Origin: Ruegeria sp. Alg231-54
GTDB taxonomy: Bacteria; Pseudomonadota; Alphaproteobacteria; Rhodobacterales; Rhodobacteraceae
Length of the DNA stretch: 64,000 nt
Reading direction: 5' to 3'
NCBI RefSeq assembly: GCF_900143525.1
Contig: NZ_FREZ01000002.1
Location: 1 to 64,000 of the forward strand
The translations under genes and the position numbers were made by a program. This document shows positions 46,101 to 54,115 of this stretch, one piece after another (the stretch's first letter is position 1; the number at the start of each line of letters is the position of its first letter). The notes beneath the pieces are model-generated. The model saw only the letters and a list, made by a program, of their open reading frames with translations. It had not been told where the DNA came from and made no database searches.

Positions 46101-46462
46101 AACTGCGAAACGGTATCCTGATACAACGCCATAAGATCGCGATAGTCTTCGGGATCAAGCCGCGCCGACAGGGCGGTCGAGCCAACCAGATCACAAAACA
46201 TGATTGTAAGGTGCCGCCGTTCGGCGCTTTCCTCACCCGTCATAGCTCCGCTAGGTCTGGGCTGTGCGGCGTCCGGCTTCATCGCCGCGATCGCCTTGCT
46301 GATCTTGAGCCGATGACCCAACACCGTGACACCCATTTCTCTGAGATGGTCACCTGTCACATCTTCAAGAATGTCCAGGTCGATACCGTTCTCATCAAAT
46401 AGTGTGGTGTATTGTGGCAGGCCAATTTCGTTCAGCCATGCCGCAATTGATTTAGTAGTCAT
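43181..46462 (-). CDS. SAM-domain class III cyclase / AAA-type ATPase / TPR regulator
   Basis: This large 1093-residue signalling protein has, in order: a SAM (sterile alpha motif) domain at about 5-62; a class III nucleotide cyclase at about 80-265 with metal Asp residues D91 (FCDLVGST) and D135 (YLGDGVVVYFG); a STAND-like ATPase with Walker A GEAGIGKS (310-317) and Walker-B-like LLVHFEDLHWIDPTS; and a long C-terminal TPR-like region (about 650-1090). Such proteins couple cAMP synthesis to protein-protein signals. It is followed 33 bp upstream in genome coordinates by the FAD oxidoreductase gene on the same strand, so the two may be co-transcribed. Confidence 0.9.
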   Translation of the reverse strand: MTTKSIAAWLNEIGLPQYTTLFDENGIDLDILEDVTGDHLREMGVTVLGHRLKISKAIAAMKPDAAQPRPSGAMTGEESAERRHLTIMFCDLVGSTALSARLDPEDYRDLMALYQDTVSQLVKDARGHVAQYLGDGVVVYFGYPVAQEDAAERACRAALEIVEAVAGLDTAAGDRLQARIGIASGLVVAGDLDQIGVNSTSAVAGDTPNLAARLQGLAKPGQIVIGNKTHSLLGDMFVYEALENIHLKGFDPGQVAWRVISTAQRQDRFTVNSARRQLTPLVGRTPERTHLMSAWEDAKSGKGRVCLVSGEAGIGKSRLTYEVVDQAKGEGATVLHLQSAPYFENTALYPIRRQIETLLGFTEEDDSDARLDKLEKLVVAEDNLNEARALMASLFSLPSDRYPPLNLSPELQKTRTIDMLIEQVIVQSKRAPLLVHFEDLHWIDPTSLDLLTNFTAKLADHQILLLVTCRPEFTHDWQADHLITCELARLKPAEVEELLDSMTGSDTFSPEQRQQLLERSDGVPLFAEELTRSAMEFRNSADLVPETLQDSLMARLDKLGAAREYAQIGAVIGREFDVDLLSQVTGTPLPELSDSLSQLGDADLAYPDQTGQSLMFRHALIQEAAYRSILRRRRQQLHGKIAETLEEKFPERCKSGPEQVANHFVAAGLGDRSVPYWLTAGKSAWGRASMKEALAQLSNGLEYVGEVDDLTDRAKLELQLQSTIGVVHFAATSYASPQAQTAFERARELFLDVDDPDLRVAVLYGIGAFETMRGDVSSGHETFAALADEARRSGNTRYEVYSASMQTWSHFNRGDYAESVRYGERVLHLYDEGIWDQPGPRLSAAEPKVISECFRAAALWSLGRPDQAVKVGNDILNYTRSLPDPYSLVYALSNGVIRIHDWNGDWEQVMDLTEECSAVAGEYGYRFLGVWASFWRARAMAKLGQLEEAEKITATAVAACKNAGVHYHRVCFEANHARLLLAQDRIEDAARVLDDLDQPLQVGGELNHVLDLSLVKGELAQKRGDTSSAEQHYRAAFDAAQNRSALAWQLRAALGLASLLPAKDAQRALIEPLMAQFEEGFDSQYLKAARAYL

Positions 46463-46495
46463 CAGTCGTCTCTTATTCGTGCGAGGTATTCTTGG

Positions 46496-48283
46496 TTACT
46501 TTTTACGGGGCTTGCCGTCTTCTGTATAGTTCCAGAACATTGGACCCAGGCCCAAAGTCTTTTCGTTCCACTTACTTGCAGGCAGCCAATCCGTAAACAG
46601 CGAACCAAGATTCTCGGGGTTCGGTGTCAATTTTGACTTCGGAAACTTGAAGTCTTTCGGTGGCCATAGCTTATTGATCCCCAGCGCTTTGTCCGCAAGC
46701 GTCCAGGCTTTGGCACTGGCGGCATAAGGTGCCCAGGCGATCTTGAGCGTCTGAAACATCTGACTGGGATAGAAATCGGGTGTGATTACTTCGACTGGTT
46801 TACCCGCATCGCCTTTGTCCGGTTCTCTTTGCGCGGCCTGACGGACGCCTTCAGCTGCGATCAGCCCTGTTGCACAAGCGCCTTCGACGGTCGAAACATC
46901 TGCGAAATTTCTGACATAAGTCCCGGCAAGAAACAGATTTTGAAACTTGGTGTTGACCTCGGGGCGATGTTCCCAGCTGCCGGTTAGATTTGCAAAAAGC
47001 TCTTCGCCCGTATTTGTGTCGACAGAGGTCTGGAACAGATCGATATCGGCCTCGGTTATTTCTAACTTGGCAGTGATTTCTCGCAGAATATAGTCGATCG
47101 CGGTTTTGGGGTTTTTGAGATCCAGAATGAGGTTCTGGTTTTCGTCTCGGCGTTCGGGTTTTACAGACAACAGCGATTTGAAATCCGACACTGTCACATA
47201 AAGGAAGGTGTTTTTGAGGCCCCATGTCGCCGAGTAGTTGAGGAACGTCATCTCATAGGGCGTGTCCATGAAAACCACCACTTCCGTAGGGATGCCGGGT
47301 AGTTTCCGCTTGAGATAAAGCTCGACCGACGCCATCGGCTCGGCTTCCAGATACCGCAACTGGCCCAGGGCAGGATCGGCATTGTACAGATCTTCGGTCA
47401 CCATTGATGCCATCCCACCAGGTGTAATGCTGATGATCACGTTCTCATCGCTTACATCTTCGACGATGTCTTTTTTTGCGACCTTCCAATCGGGATTAAC
47501 CGATGGCGACTTGGTCACCTTGTCGAACACCAGCCGCTCGATCCGAGTTCCATCCTCACTGGGATGAACTTCGCGAAGTCGGTGACGGTATATGAGTTCG
47601 AACCGGTCACCAAACTGCTTGAGCTTGGCATGGAAAGGATCAATTAGGGTGTCCTTCTTGGACCCATCAAACAGCCAGAGCTGCGGAACTGGAACGCGGT
47701 TGCCATATTTCAGGAATGTTTTGTAGCTGCGCGCTGAGGCTTGCCAACTGTCGATGGCCCAGACGGTCTGCCAGATCTTCTCATGAAGTTGGGCGACCTC
47801 ATCGGTGCAATAGGGCCGTCCACGCAACCAGCCGTTGAACGACATTCGGTCAAGCTTGTCATCTTCACTGTCCGGGATCGAAAGCAGATCGACCATCGAA
47901 TACATAAACAGGAAGAGTTCAGCTGGTGGCGCCGCGCCGCCGGTGAGATTGCGATAGAAATCCTGAATGCCGCCCGGGTTCACCATTTCCGGCATGTTGT
48001 CGAGATCACCGTCATAGAGGAACTTGAAGGCTTCGCGCGGTGTAAAGTTGTCTTCGATTCCAAGGTCTTCTGCGACCGACCAGAAATTGTAATACCAATT
48101 GCACAGCATGTGATAGCTGTGCTCGCGCGGATAATCACCGTGGTCGTGCTCCTTATGGGATCGCAACATTCCACCAATGAAATTGTCCTGCTCATACAGC
48201 GTGACGTGGTATCCCCGCTCCAACAAACGAAGCGCCGCGGTGAGCCCGGCAATCCCGGCCCCGACGATAGTTACATTATGCAT
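46496..48283 (-). CDS. FAD-dependent oxidoreductase (phytoene-desaturase / amine-oxidase-like)
   Basis: The 595-residue flavoprotein starts MHNVTIVGAGIAGLTAALRLLE, the GxGxxG Rossmann motif (residues 8-13). It ends its FAD part with NLFLAGTYVRNFADVSTVEGACATGLIAAE. This organisation is that of carotenoid/squalene desaturases and UDP-galactopyranose-mutase-like flavoproteins. A ~90-residue C-terminal extension of unknown function follows. The ATG at 48283 was chosen because it opens directly with the FAD motif. Its neighbours, a polyprenyl synthase and a giant cyclase, hint at an isoprenoid substrate. Confidence 0.85.
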   Translation of the reverse strand: MHNVTIVGAGIAGLTAALRLLERGYHVTLYEQDNFIGGMLRSHKEHDHGDYPREHSYHMLCNWYYNFWSVAEDLGIEDNFTPREAFKFLYDGDLDNMPEMVNPGGIQDFYRNLTGGAAPPAELFLFMYSMVDLLSIPDSEDDKLDRMSFNGWLRGRPYCTDEVAQLHEKIWQTVWAIDSWQASARSYKTFLKYGNRVPVPQLWLFDGSKKDTLIDPFHAKLKQFGDRFELIYRHRLREVHPSEDGTRIERLVFDKVTKSPSVNPDWKVAKKDIVEDVSDENVIISITPGGMASMVTEDLYNADPALGQLRYLEAEPMASVELYLKRKLPGIPTEVVVFMDTPYEMTFLNYSATWGLKNTFLYVTVSDFKSLLSVKPERRDENQNLILDLKNPKTAIDYILREITAKLEITEADIDLFQTSVDTNTGEELFANLTGSWEHRPEVNTKFQNLFLAGTYVRNFADVSTVEGACATGLIAAEGVRQAAQREPDKGDAGKPVEVITPDFYPSQMFQTLKIAWAPYAASAKAWTLADKALGINKLWPPKDFKFPKSKLTPNPENLGSLFTDWLPASKWNEKTLGLGPMFWNYTEDGKPRKK

Positions 48284-48752
48284 GCTCACTCCCCCGGTTT
48301 TCTGCGTCACAAGCCTGCAATCCCAGACCGGCGCCGTCAAAACTTATCTAAGGTTACGCTGCTTGGGGCATCAAAGGAAACTTTTTCAGAGTGTGCAGGA
48401 AAATGATCTGCAGGACGAAAGGCAACGGGTCGTGTTACTGCCGTTAAGCAAGGTTTCTTTGGGTAGGGTAGGGTAGGGTAGGGGGCCGGGCTGCATCAGA
48501 TACTACAAGATTCAAAGGCCGATACTTAGGGCCGGCGATGTTCCCTTCGATTTGACAGCGCTCTTGAAATTGCAACAGCAGTTGGTAGCCGAGCCACCAG
48601 TTATTAATCCGCGCAAATAACCGTCTCGGTCCAATCGAAATGTAGTTTGTCTAGACAGACGGAGCTATCAGAGTTGATCGATATGATTTGAGGACCGGCT
48701 TTGAGCAACCCAAACCCACAAGGCCAGACACTGTATTTCCCAGGCTCCCGGG
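48284..48752. other. Intergenic region upstream of the FAD oxidoreductase
   Basis: No intact gene is visible. The stretch contains the (GGGTA)4 repeat. Its last ~150 bp probably belongs to the same decayed porin gene recognised from 48753 onward, although I could not align it. Confidence 0.4.
48461..48480. repeat. (GGGTA)4 tandem repeat followed by GGGGG
   Basis: Four exact GGGTA units are followed by GGGGGCCGGG. Four G-runs allow a G-quadruplex on the plus strand. The repeat is about 180 bp upstream of the FAD oxidoreductase start, within its possible promoter region. Confidence 0.75.
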
Positions 48753-49127
48753 TACTCTGATACCGCCGATGATGGCAGCTGTGCCGAAGAATATGGGCGG
48801 CCTTTTCTGCCACGTGGTTCGTGGACAATAAATGATGCCCTTTCTTTGGGCCGGAGCGACCAAGGGAACTGCTGCGTTTTAAGACCACTCTGTTTCTACG
48901 GGGGCGGCTATTACGGTCGGAAGGCAAACCTTGCAGGTGTGGGTCCGAGATGGGCCGAAGTCCGTGGCGTTGACTGGGATCAAGTTACGCTCGAAGCGTT
49001 CTGCCAGTTCTCGATTTCACCAGGCCTGCAGAACACACCGTCTTTTCAGTTCATCGAAGACCCAATGCTGAACCCAGCGCATTCCAGCGTCACCCTGATC
49101 GGCCTGCGGGCGCAGATCGCCTCCTGA
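48753..49127 (+). pseudogene. Decayed OprB-like porin, 3' part only
   Basis: Read across frames, the sequence gives YSDTADDGS, then YG(A)AFSATWFVDNKWMPF, AGATKGTAAF-stop-DHSVSTG, and finally GYYGRKANLAGVGPRWAEVR to the C terminus FIEDPML..SSVTLIGLRAQIAS. This follows the C-terminal third of the intact porin at 3233-4411 (WHADAADDGS to GLRTRIVF) closely. Lesions include single-base losses near 48797 and 48833, TAA at 48880-48882, another shift near 48898, and loss of the terminal Phe. It is a second, dead member of the family. Confidence 0.8.
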
Positions 49128-49457
49128 GGACGGCCTGTCTATTTTTTGTGGCAGATGGCGCTAGGAGTAGAGTTTTCGCCCCCCCCAGACGGATGATTCT
49201 TGGGGGCAGGCGCGTGTCAAAACGTGCATTTTCGATATTTTGGTATTTTTTGTCATAAAAATGAATGAAAATTCAATTAGTTATCTCCGCCTACGGGAAA
49301 CCCCCAATTTCTGAATACAGGTCGATTCGTTAGGGTTAATGCATCCAAAGAGTTACTGCGGACATTACCACTTTTCCCCGATGAGGGGCTGGCTACTTAC
49401 CCCCTCTGCCGGCCCCTCAACCGCCTTCCCCAATCCCCCTGCCAGCAAATTTGTTCC
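49128..49457. other. Intergenic stretch, no gene seen
   Basis: A 330-bp gap between the porin remnant and the phosphatase gene. It includes a C8 run near 49181 and an AT-rich block around 49230-49285. No reading frame with family features was found. Confidence 0.5.
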
Positions 49458-50117
49458 CTATGCCTGCAATGCCTCCAAGACGAGCGCTGGTAGTTTATGC
49501 GTGTCATCGTAGCTGAATCTGTGTGGGATCTCTTCCACCGGAGTTTTTCGGTAGCCTTCCGAAAACAAAAGAAAGGGCACGTTTGCACGACGCGCAGTTT
49601 CGGCATCCACTTCGCTGTCTCCGACATAGAGCCGGGGTCCAGCGTTCGCGACCGCGTTGAAACTTGCCTCAAGGTGCGCGGGGTCTGGTTTGCGAACAGG
49701 CAGTGTATCGCCGCCAAACACTGTATCGAAGTGATGTGCCAGATCCAGTGCGTCCAGGATATGACGTGCGGGGGCCTCAGGTTTGTTCGTGCATACGCCC
49801 AGAACGCAGCCCATTTCGCGCAGTTGCGTCAGAGCTTGCGGGACGCCTGGGTAAGGGATCGTTTTGTCGCTGGAGGCGGCAGAGTAATGGGCGAGTGTGA
49901 GTTTGGTCAATTCGCTATGCTGCTCGATCGGCAGGTCGTGATGGCGGATCATGCGTTCGACCAGTTTTGGCAGGCCGTTGCCCACAAATTGTTTGATCGT
50001 GCTTTCCGACAACGGGGCGATGCCGATATCCAGTAATGTCCGGTTGGCGGCCGCTGCAATGTCCGGAAGGCTGTCGATCAGCGTTCCATCCAGGTCGAAC
50101 ATGATTGTTGCGGTCAT
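49458..50117 (-). CDS. gph: Phosphoglycolate phosphatase, HAD family
   Basis: The 219-residue HAD phosphatase has motif I FDLDGTLIDS (nucleophile D8, acid/base D10), motif II near VCTNKP, the Lys in FGGDTLPVRKPDPAHL, and motif IV YVGDSEVDAETARRA. This matches Gph, which removes 2-phosphoglycolate made by Rubisco oxygenation or DNA repair. Related HAD enzymes with other small phosphates cannot be excluded. It is divergent from hemP. Confidence 0.87.
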   Translation of the reverse strand: MTATIMFDLDGTLIDSLPDIAAAANRTLLDIGIAPLSESTIKQFVGNGLPKLVERMIRHHDLPIEQHSELTKLTLAHYSAASSDKTIPYPGVPQALTQLREMGCVLGVCTNKPEAPARHILDALDLAHHFDTVFGGDTLPVRKPDPAHLEASFNAVANAGPRLYVGDSEVDAETARRANVPFLLFSEGYRKTPVEEIPHRFSYDDTHKLPALVLEALQA

Positions 50118-50221
50118 CGGTTTCCCCGTCGGTTAATGCGCGTGAGCCAGACCTAACCTGCATGAAATCCTTGCGCAATCACCCCACATTCGCGGTTTCC
50201 ATCGAATAGGGTTGACATACC

Positions 50222-50236
50222 TGACTAAATTAATCA
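50222..50236. promoter_or_regulatory. Iron-rhodo-box (RirA-type site) upstream of hemP
   Basis: TGACTAAATTAATCA fits TGA-N9-TCA exactly, the core of the iron-rhodo-box bound by RirA in alphaproteobacteria. It lies 107 bp before the hemP ATG and overlaps a TTGACA (50212-50217) -35-like hexamer region. The site would repress the hemin-uptake gene when iron is sufficient. Confidence 0.7.
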
Positions 50237-50342
50237 GATTAACGGAAAGACCCCCTCAGCCAACCCAGTTCGGGTCAGCCATATTGTTGAAAGCGCGAAC
50301 AAATTAAGGCCCTTCGCCTGAGAACCTACTGGAGTTGTCCTG

Positions 50343-50510
50343 ATGAATGTGCAGACCCCGAATCCCAGCCAGTCCTATGCGGTGTCCATGCTTCCGGCAC
50401 ATAAGGCCGAAGATCTGACCAAGGGTGGCAACCTGGCCCATATCGAACTGGGCGATCAACTATATACCTTGCGTATCACGCGCGCCGGCAAGTTGATCCT
50501 GACAAAATGA
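50343..50510 (+). CDS. hemP: Hemin uptake protein HemP
   Basis: The 55-residue protein ends LGDQLYTLRITRAGKLILTK, the signature of HemP/HmuP (xxYxLRxTRxGKLILTK). HemP/HmuP acts as a small cytosolic activator or accessory of haem uptake genes. TGGAG lies ten bases before ATG. Here it is not followed by the haem receptor but by an overlapping gene for a Cys-rich protein (ATGA overlap at 50507-50510). The upstream TGA-N9-TCA box supports iron control. Confidence 0.9.
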   Translation: MNVQTPNPSQSYAVSMLPAHKAEDLTKGGNLAHIELGDQLYTLRITRAGKLILTK

Positions 50511-50983
50511 GCACAAATTCCTCGCGCGGTGGCGCTGCGGTTGGGCGTCTGTCCGACCTCAGCCCAATCGAAGCCGGTGCTGTGATGTATCTGCGATTGT
50601 GGAGCGAAAGTCCCGAGGCCCGTTCGGATGCTGCAAGCGATTTCGAGATCGCTCTTGGTCTGGATCAGGGGCGGGCTGCAATGATGACGCTGGATCGTTT
50701 GTGCGGGCTGTGTGCCCATCGCGGCCGTCGCCCGTTGGTGCGGCATGGTCTTGGCTGTTCCTGCCTTGGTGCAGATGAAAACTGTTTCGCCCAGATGATT
50801 GCTGCCGCCTCGGAAGGGGCGCGTGAAGACGCGATGATGATGGCAACGCTGATCGTTCGACCAGACTTTGCCCCGGCACTGGCGTCACTGTCCGAAGAGA
50901 TGGGTATGGTGCTGCGTCGGATGACTGCGTCAGTACCCTTGCCGACAACCGGGCACAAAACCCCCTCGGCCGTGCTGCATTAA
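50507..50983 (+). CDS. Cys-rich protein co-translated with HemP, function unknown
   Basis: The 158-residue, mostly helical protein carries a central cluster LCGLCAHRGRRPLVRHGLGC followed by SCLGADENCF (about residues 65-95), with five Cys and a His suited to binding a metal or Fe-S cluster. I do not recognise a named domain. Position directly behind hemP with a 4-bp overlap and a shared iron box suggests an iron or haem role. A rho-independent terminator follows. Confidence 0.8.
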   Translation: MSTNSSRGGAAVGRLSDLSPIEAGAVMYLRLWSESPEARSDAASDFEIALGLDQGRAAMMTLDRLCGLCAHRGRRPLVRHGLGCSCLGADENCFAQMIAAASEGAREDAMMMATLIVRPDFAPALASLSEEMGMVLRRMTASVPLPTTGHKTPSAVLH

Positions 50984-50997
50984 GCGGCAGGCGGCTT

Positions 50998-51029
50998 CAA
51001 AACCCCGACTCTGGCGAGCCGGGGTTTTG
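50998..51029. terminator. Rho-independent terminator between hemP operon and the fusion gene
   Basis: CAAAACCCCG and CGGGGTTTTG form a 10-bp stem around ACTCTGGCGAGC, followed by TTGTTT. The A/T-rich stem ends make it usable from both sides, matching the converging genes here. Confidence 0.88.
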
Positions 51030-51034
51030 TTGTT

Positions 51035-54000
51035 TCAGCAGCACCCGCAGCCCGCGTGATGATGATCATGATCGCAAGTCGGGGCAGGGGCAAAGTCACC
51101 GACTTCGGACAAAACCTCGCGCAGGGTCCAAAGGATCATGTCGGCGTCTTCCGCCTCGATGGTTAAAGGCGGGCGGATTTTCAGGATGTTGTCCTTGGGC
51201 CCTTCGCTGCCGATCAGGATACGGTGATCGCGCATCCGGTTCTTGACGTAACTGCAGATTTCGGTGCCCTCGGATCCGTCTGGATTGATCAGCTCCACAC
51301 CAAGAAACAAGCCCATGCCGCGCACGTCACCGACACAGGCGAAATCAGCCTCGATCTGACGGAGCCCATCCATCAGCTGCCCACCCATGGCACGGGCGTT
51401 ATCTTGCAGGCCTTCGTCATCGACGATGTCCAGTACCTCTTTTCCGATCCGGCAGGACAGGGTTGAGCCGCCAAAAGTCGAAAAGAACTCGATGCCGTTG
51501 TTGAAACTGTCGGCGATGGCTTTGGTCGTGACCAGTACGCCCAGCGGATGGCCGTTTCCGATGGGTTTACCCATGACAACGATATCCGGCAGCGCTCCCT
51601 GGTGTTCAAAGCCGAAATAGTGGTCACCAAGGCGACCCAGCCCGGTCTGCACCTCATCAGCAATACAAACCCCGCCGGCCGCACGGACTTTGTCGTAGAC
51701 GGCTGGCAGATACCCTTTGGGTGGGATGATCTGGCCGCCAACCGAGGGGAAGGTCTCGGCGATAAAGCCAGCCAACCCTTGGCCTTTGTCCTGTAGCACG
51801 GCAATAGCCGGATCCACGAGATCGGCGAATTTCTGTGCCCGGTCAGGATCGTCGCGCTTGAATGAGCCCCGGTAGTCGTCTGCAACCTCGACCAGTTCGA
51901 CCCAATCGGCCTGGCCAATCCCGCCCGGTTTGTTGAACTTGTAGGCAGAGATCGCCACCGCCGCATTCGTATTGCCGTGGTACCCGTGGTCAGGCGTTAC
52001 GATGCCTTTGGCCCCGGTATGCGCGCGCGCCAGACGCAAGGCCAGCTCGTTGGCCTCGGTGCCCGAGTTGACGAAAAAGCACACCTCGAAATGATCCGGT
52101 AGCTTGGTCAGGATTTTGTCAGCGAAGGCTGTCTGCGCCGGGTGCAGGTAGCGGGTGTTGGAATTCATCCGCTTAAGCTGATCTGCCGCGACCACTTGAA
52201 TGCGCGGATGAGCGTGGCCCACATGGGGGACGTTGTTATAGGCGTCCAGATAGGGGCGCCCCCATTCGTCGAACAGATGATGCTTCCACCCGCGCACCAG
52301 CATGACCGGATCATCGTAGGTCAGGGATAGGTTGCCACCGAAATGGTCATGCCGCCCTTGCAGGATCGCCTGCTTGTCGGTTGGGCGATAGAACACTTTT
52401 TCGTCCGGCAGGTTCAATAGCGCTGCTGGGTTGGGACAAACGGCGTGCCACAACTCCATCTCGTCTGGGTCGCCGACACCGGGCCAGTCGTTCTGCATCC
52501 CGTCAGTTATCAGGGCCAATTGGAAATGCACATGCGGGGCCCAGCCGCCATTCTGCGTGGCGTCCCCCAGCCGTGCAAAGGCCGCACCCTGCGCGACCGG
52601 ATCGCCCGGTTTCAGCCGGTCACAGACCTCGGGGTCGAGATGACCGTAGAGCGTATAGAACGGATCACCCTCGGGTGTTTCATGGTGCAGGATCACTACG
52701 CCGCCATAATCCAGATGCGTATCGCGGTTTTCGACTGCCTCGACCCGGCCACTCATCGGTGCATGCAAAACAGTTCCGTCAGGGGCGAATACGTCTACGG
52801 CCAAATGCACCGTTCGCCTGTCAGAGGCCTTCCACGGTCCTTTGCGGAACGCCGGCTCGGCATAGATCAGGCGCGGTTCGTTGTAGTAACCCAGCCAAAG
52901 GCCTTCTCCGAACTCCTCGCCGACGCGCGCGGCTTCGTCTAACGGCATGTGAAACGGGTTCTGGGGCCAGGTCGAGTTTTCAACCGACAGAGATCCCATC
53001 GGAATGTCGCTCAGATCCTGTTCGAACATCTGCGCGAATTGACCGCGATGCTCGGCCAGATAGGCGTGGATGCGTTCAGATCCGTCGGTCACCGGCAACC
53101 CGCAGGCGGCACGCAGTCGGGCGGACATCAAGCCACCATTCACCGTATCGTTCTCTAGGAAGCGCCACGCAGGGGCCTGACTGATAGTCACATAAGGATC
53201 GTCCGGATTGTCCGCGGCCATCAAGGTCGAGTTCACCACGGACACGGCCAGCCGCATCCGCAGCAGCGGCCAGATCAGTTCGACCTCGTCAGCACGCAGG
53301 CGATTGGCGGCGTGATAACCACGCACCAACGCCGTCAATGCCCGCTCGGGTTTTGGGTGGTCCAGAACGATATACGCCCCGGCAATTGCCAGATCGCAGA
53401 TACGCGGTGCGGCGCACATATCACCAAGGTCGATCAAGCCAGAGACGGTTTGCCGCTGACCCAGTTCATCGTCGACCAATATGTTGTAGTCGTTGGCATC
53501 ATTGTGGATGGCTTGTTTTGACAATCCAGCCAGAGGGCCCGAGATGGCATCGAATTCAACGGAAATCTCCGACAACATCGCCCGCCGTGCAGGGTCGGCA
53601 ATGGCATCCAGCTTGTCCGAAATCCAGCCCGCTTGTGTCAGATCCCATTTGAAATCCGCGCGGTGCAGCCCGTCATGGGTAAACCGTTCCAGTGCCCGGT
53701 CGGTTGCCCCCAGAACGCGGCCCAGTTTCAGGATCAGCTCTTCGGATTTTGGCGCAGCCTTGGCATAGCATTGGCCGGGAAGGCATTCGAGCAACCAAAC
53801 CAGTCGGGGCTGCCCATCCTGATCAGAGATTTCCGGCAGCAGCTTACCGTTGATATCCGGAAAAACACTGGGAAAGGGCAGTCCCGGCGCCTCGGCGGCG
53901 ATGTGTTTCAGCGCCTTGATCTGCAGGCCAATGAACTCTGCCTCGCAATCCGCACGCATGACTTTCAGCACGTAGTCCTGACCATTGGTGGCCTTGACCA

Positions 54001-54100
54001 GAAAGTTGAGGTCATATTCGCCGTCCAGCCGGTTCAGTTTGGCCTCAAGCCCCCAATGGGTGCGCAGGGCGCGGGCCCAGAATTCGGTCAACTCGGTCAT
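51035..54100 (-). CDS. APH-type kinase / M23 metallopeptidase-fold / class III aminotransferase fusion
   Basis: This 1021-residue fusion has three parts. Residues ~1-330: aminoglycoside-phosphotransferase-like kinase with IHNDANDYN (catalytic D201, N206) and metal-binding D224 (LIDLGD). Residues ~400-560: M23/LytM-like domain with all metal ligands (H432 and D436 in HLAVD, H487 and H523-x-H525). Residues ~595-1000: class III PLP aminotransferase with D815 and Schiff-base K845 (MGKPIGNG). Kinase plus class III transaminase/lyase recalls the hydroxylysine kinase/phospholyase pair. The Cys/His tail CDHDHHHAGCGCC is exceptional. The dehydrogenase gene lies 15 bp upstream. Confidence 0.9.
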   Translation of the reverse strand: MTELTEFWARALRTHWGLEAKLNRLDGEYDLNFLVKATNGQDYVLKVMRADCEAEFIGLQIKALKHIAAEAPGLPFPSVFPDINGKLLPEISDQDGQPRLVWLLECLPGQCYAKAAPKSEELILKLGRVLGATDRALERFTHDGLHRADFKWDLTQAGWISDKLDAIADPARRAMLSEISVEFDAISGPLAGLSKQAIHNDANDYNILVDDELGQRQTVSGLIDLGDMCAAPRICDLAIAGAYIVLDHPKPERALTALVRGYHAANRLRADEVELIWPLLRMRLAVSVVNSTLMAADNPDDPYVTISQAPAWRFLENDTVNGGLMSARLRAACGLPVTDGSERIHAYLAEHRGQFAQMFEQDLSDIPMGSLSVENSTWPQNPFHMPLDEAARVGEEFGEGLWLGYYNEPRLIYAEPAFRKGPWKASDRRTVHLAVDVFAPDGTVLHAPMSGRVEAVENRDTHLDYGGVVILHHETPEGDPFYTLYGHLDPEVCDRLKPGDPVAQGAAFARLGDATQNGGWAPHVHFQLALITDGMQNDWPGVGDPDEMELWHAVCPNPAALLNLPDEKVFYRPTDKQAILQGRHDHFGGNLSLTYDDPVMLVRGWKHHLFDEWGRPYLDAYNNVPHVGHAHPRIQVVAADQLKRMNSNTRYLHPAQTAFADKILTKLPDHFEVCFFVNSGTEANELALRLARAHTGAKGIVTPDHGYHGNTNAAVAISAYKFNKPGGIGQADWVELVEVADDYRGSFKRDDPDRAQKFADLVDPAIAVLQDKGQGLAGFIAETFPSVGGQIIPPKGYLPAVYDKVRAAGGVCIADEVQTGLGRLGDHYFGFEHQGALPDIVVMGKPIGNGHPLGVLVTTKAIADSFNNGIEFFSTFGGSTLSCRIGKEVLDIVDDEGLQDNARAMGGQLMDGLRQIEADFACVGDVRGMGLFLGVELINPDGSEGTEICSYVKNRMRDHRILIGSEGPKDNILKIRPPLTIEAEDADMILWTLREVLSEVGDFAPAPTCDHDHHHAGCGCC

Positions 54101-54115
54101 CAGTGCGACGGTCCT

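Noticed and set aside
52381-53184. 267-codon plus-strand frame inside the fusion gene
   Set aside because: Arg/Pro/Ser-rich composition typical of an antisense shadow; the minus-strand gene has intact catalytic motifs.
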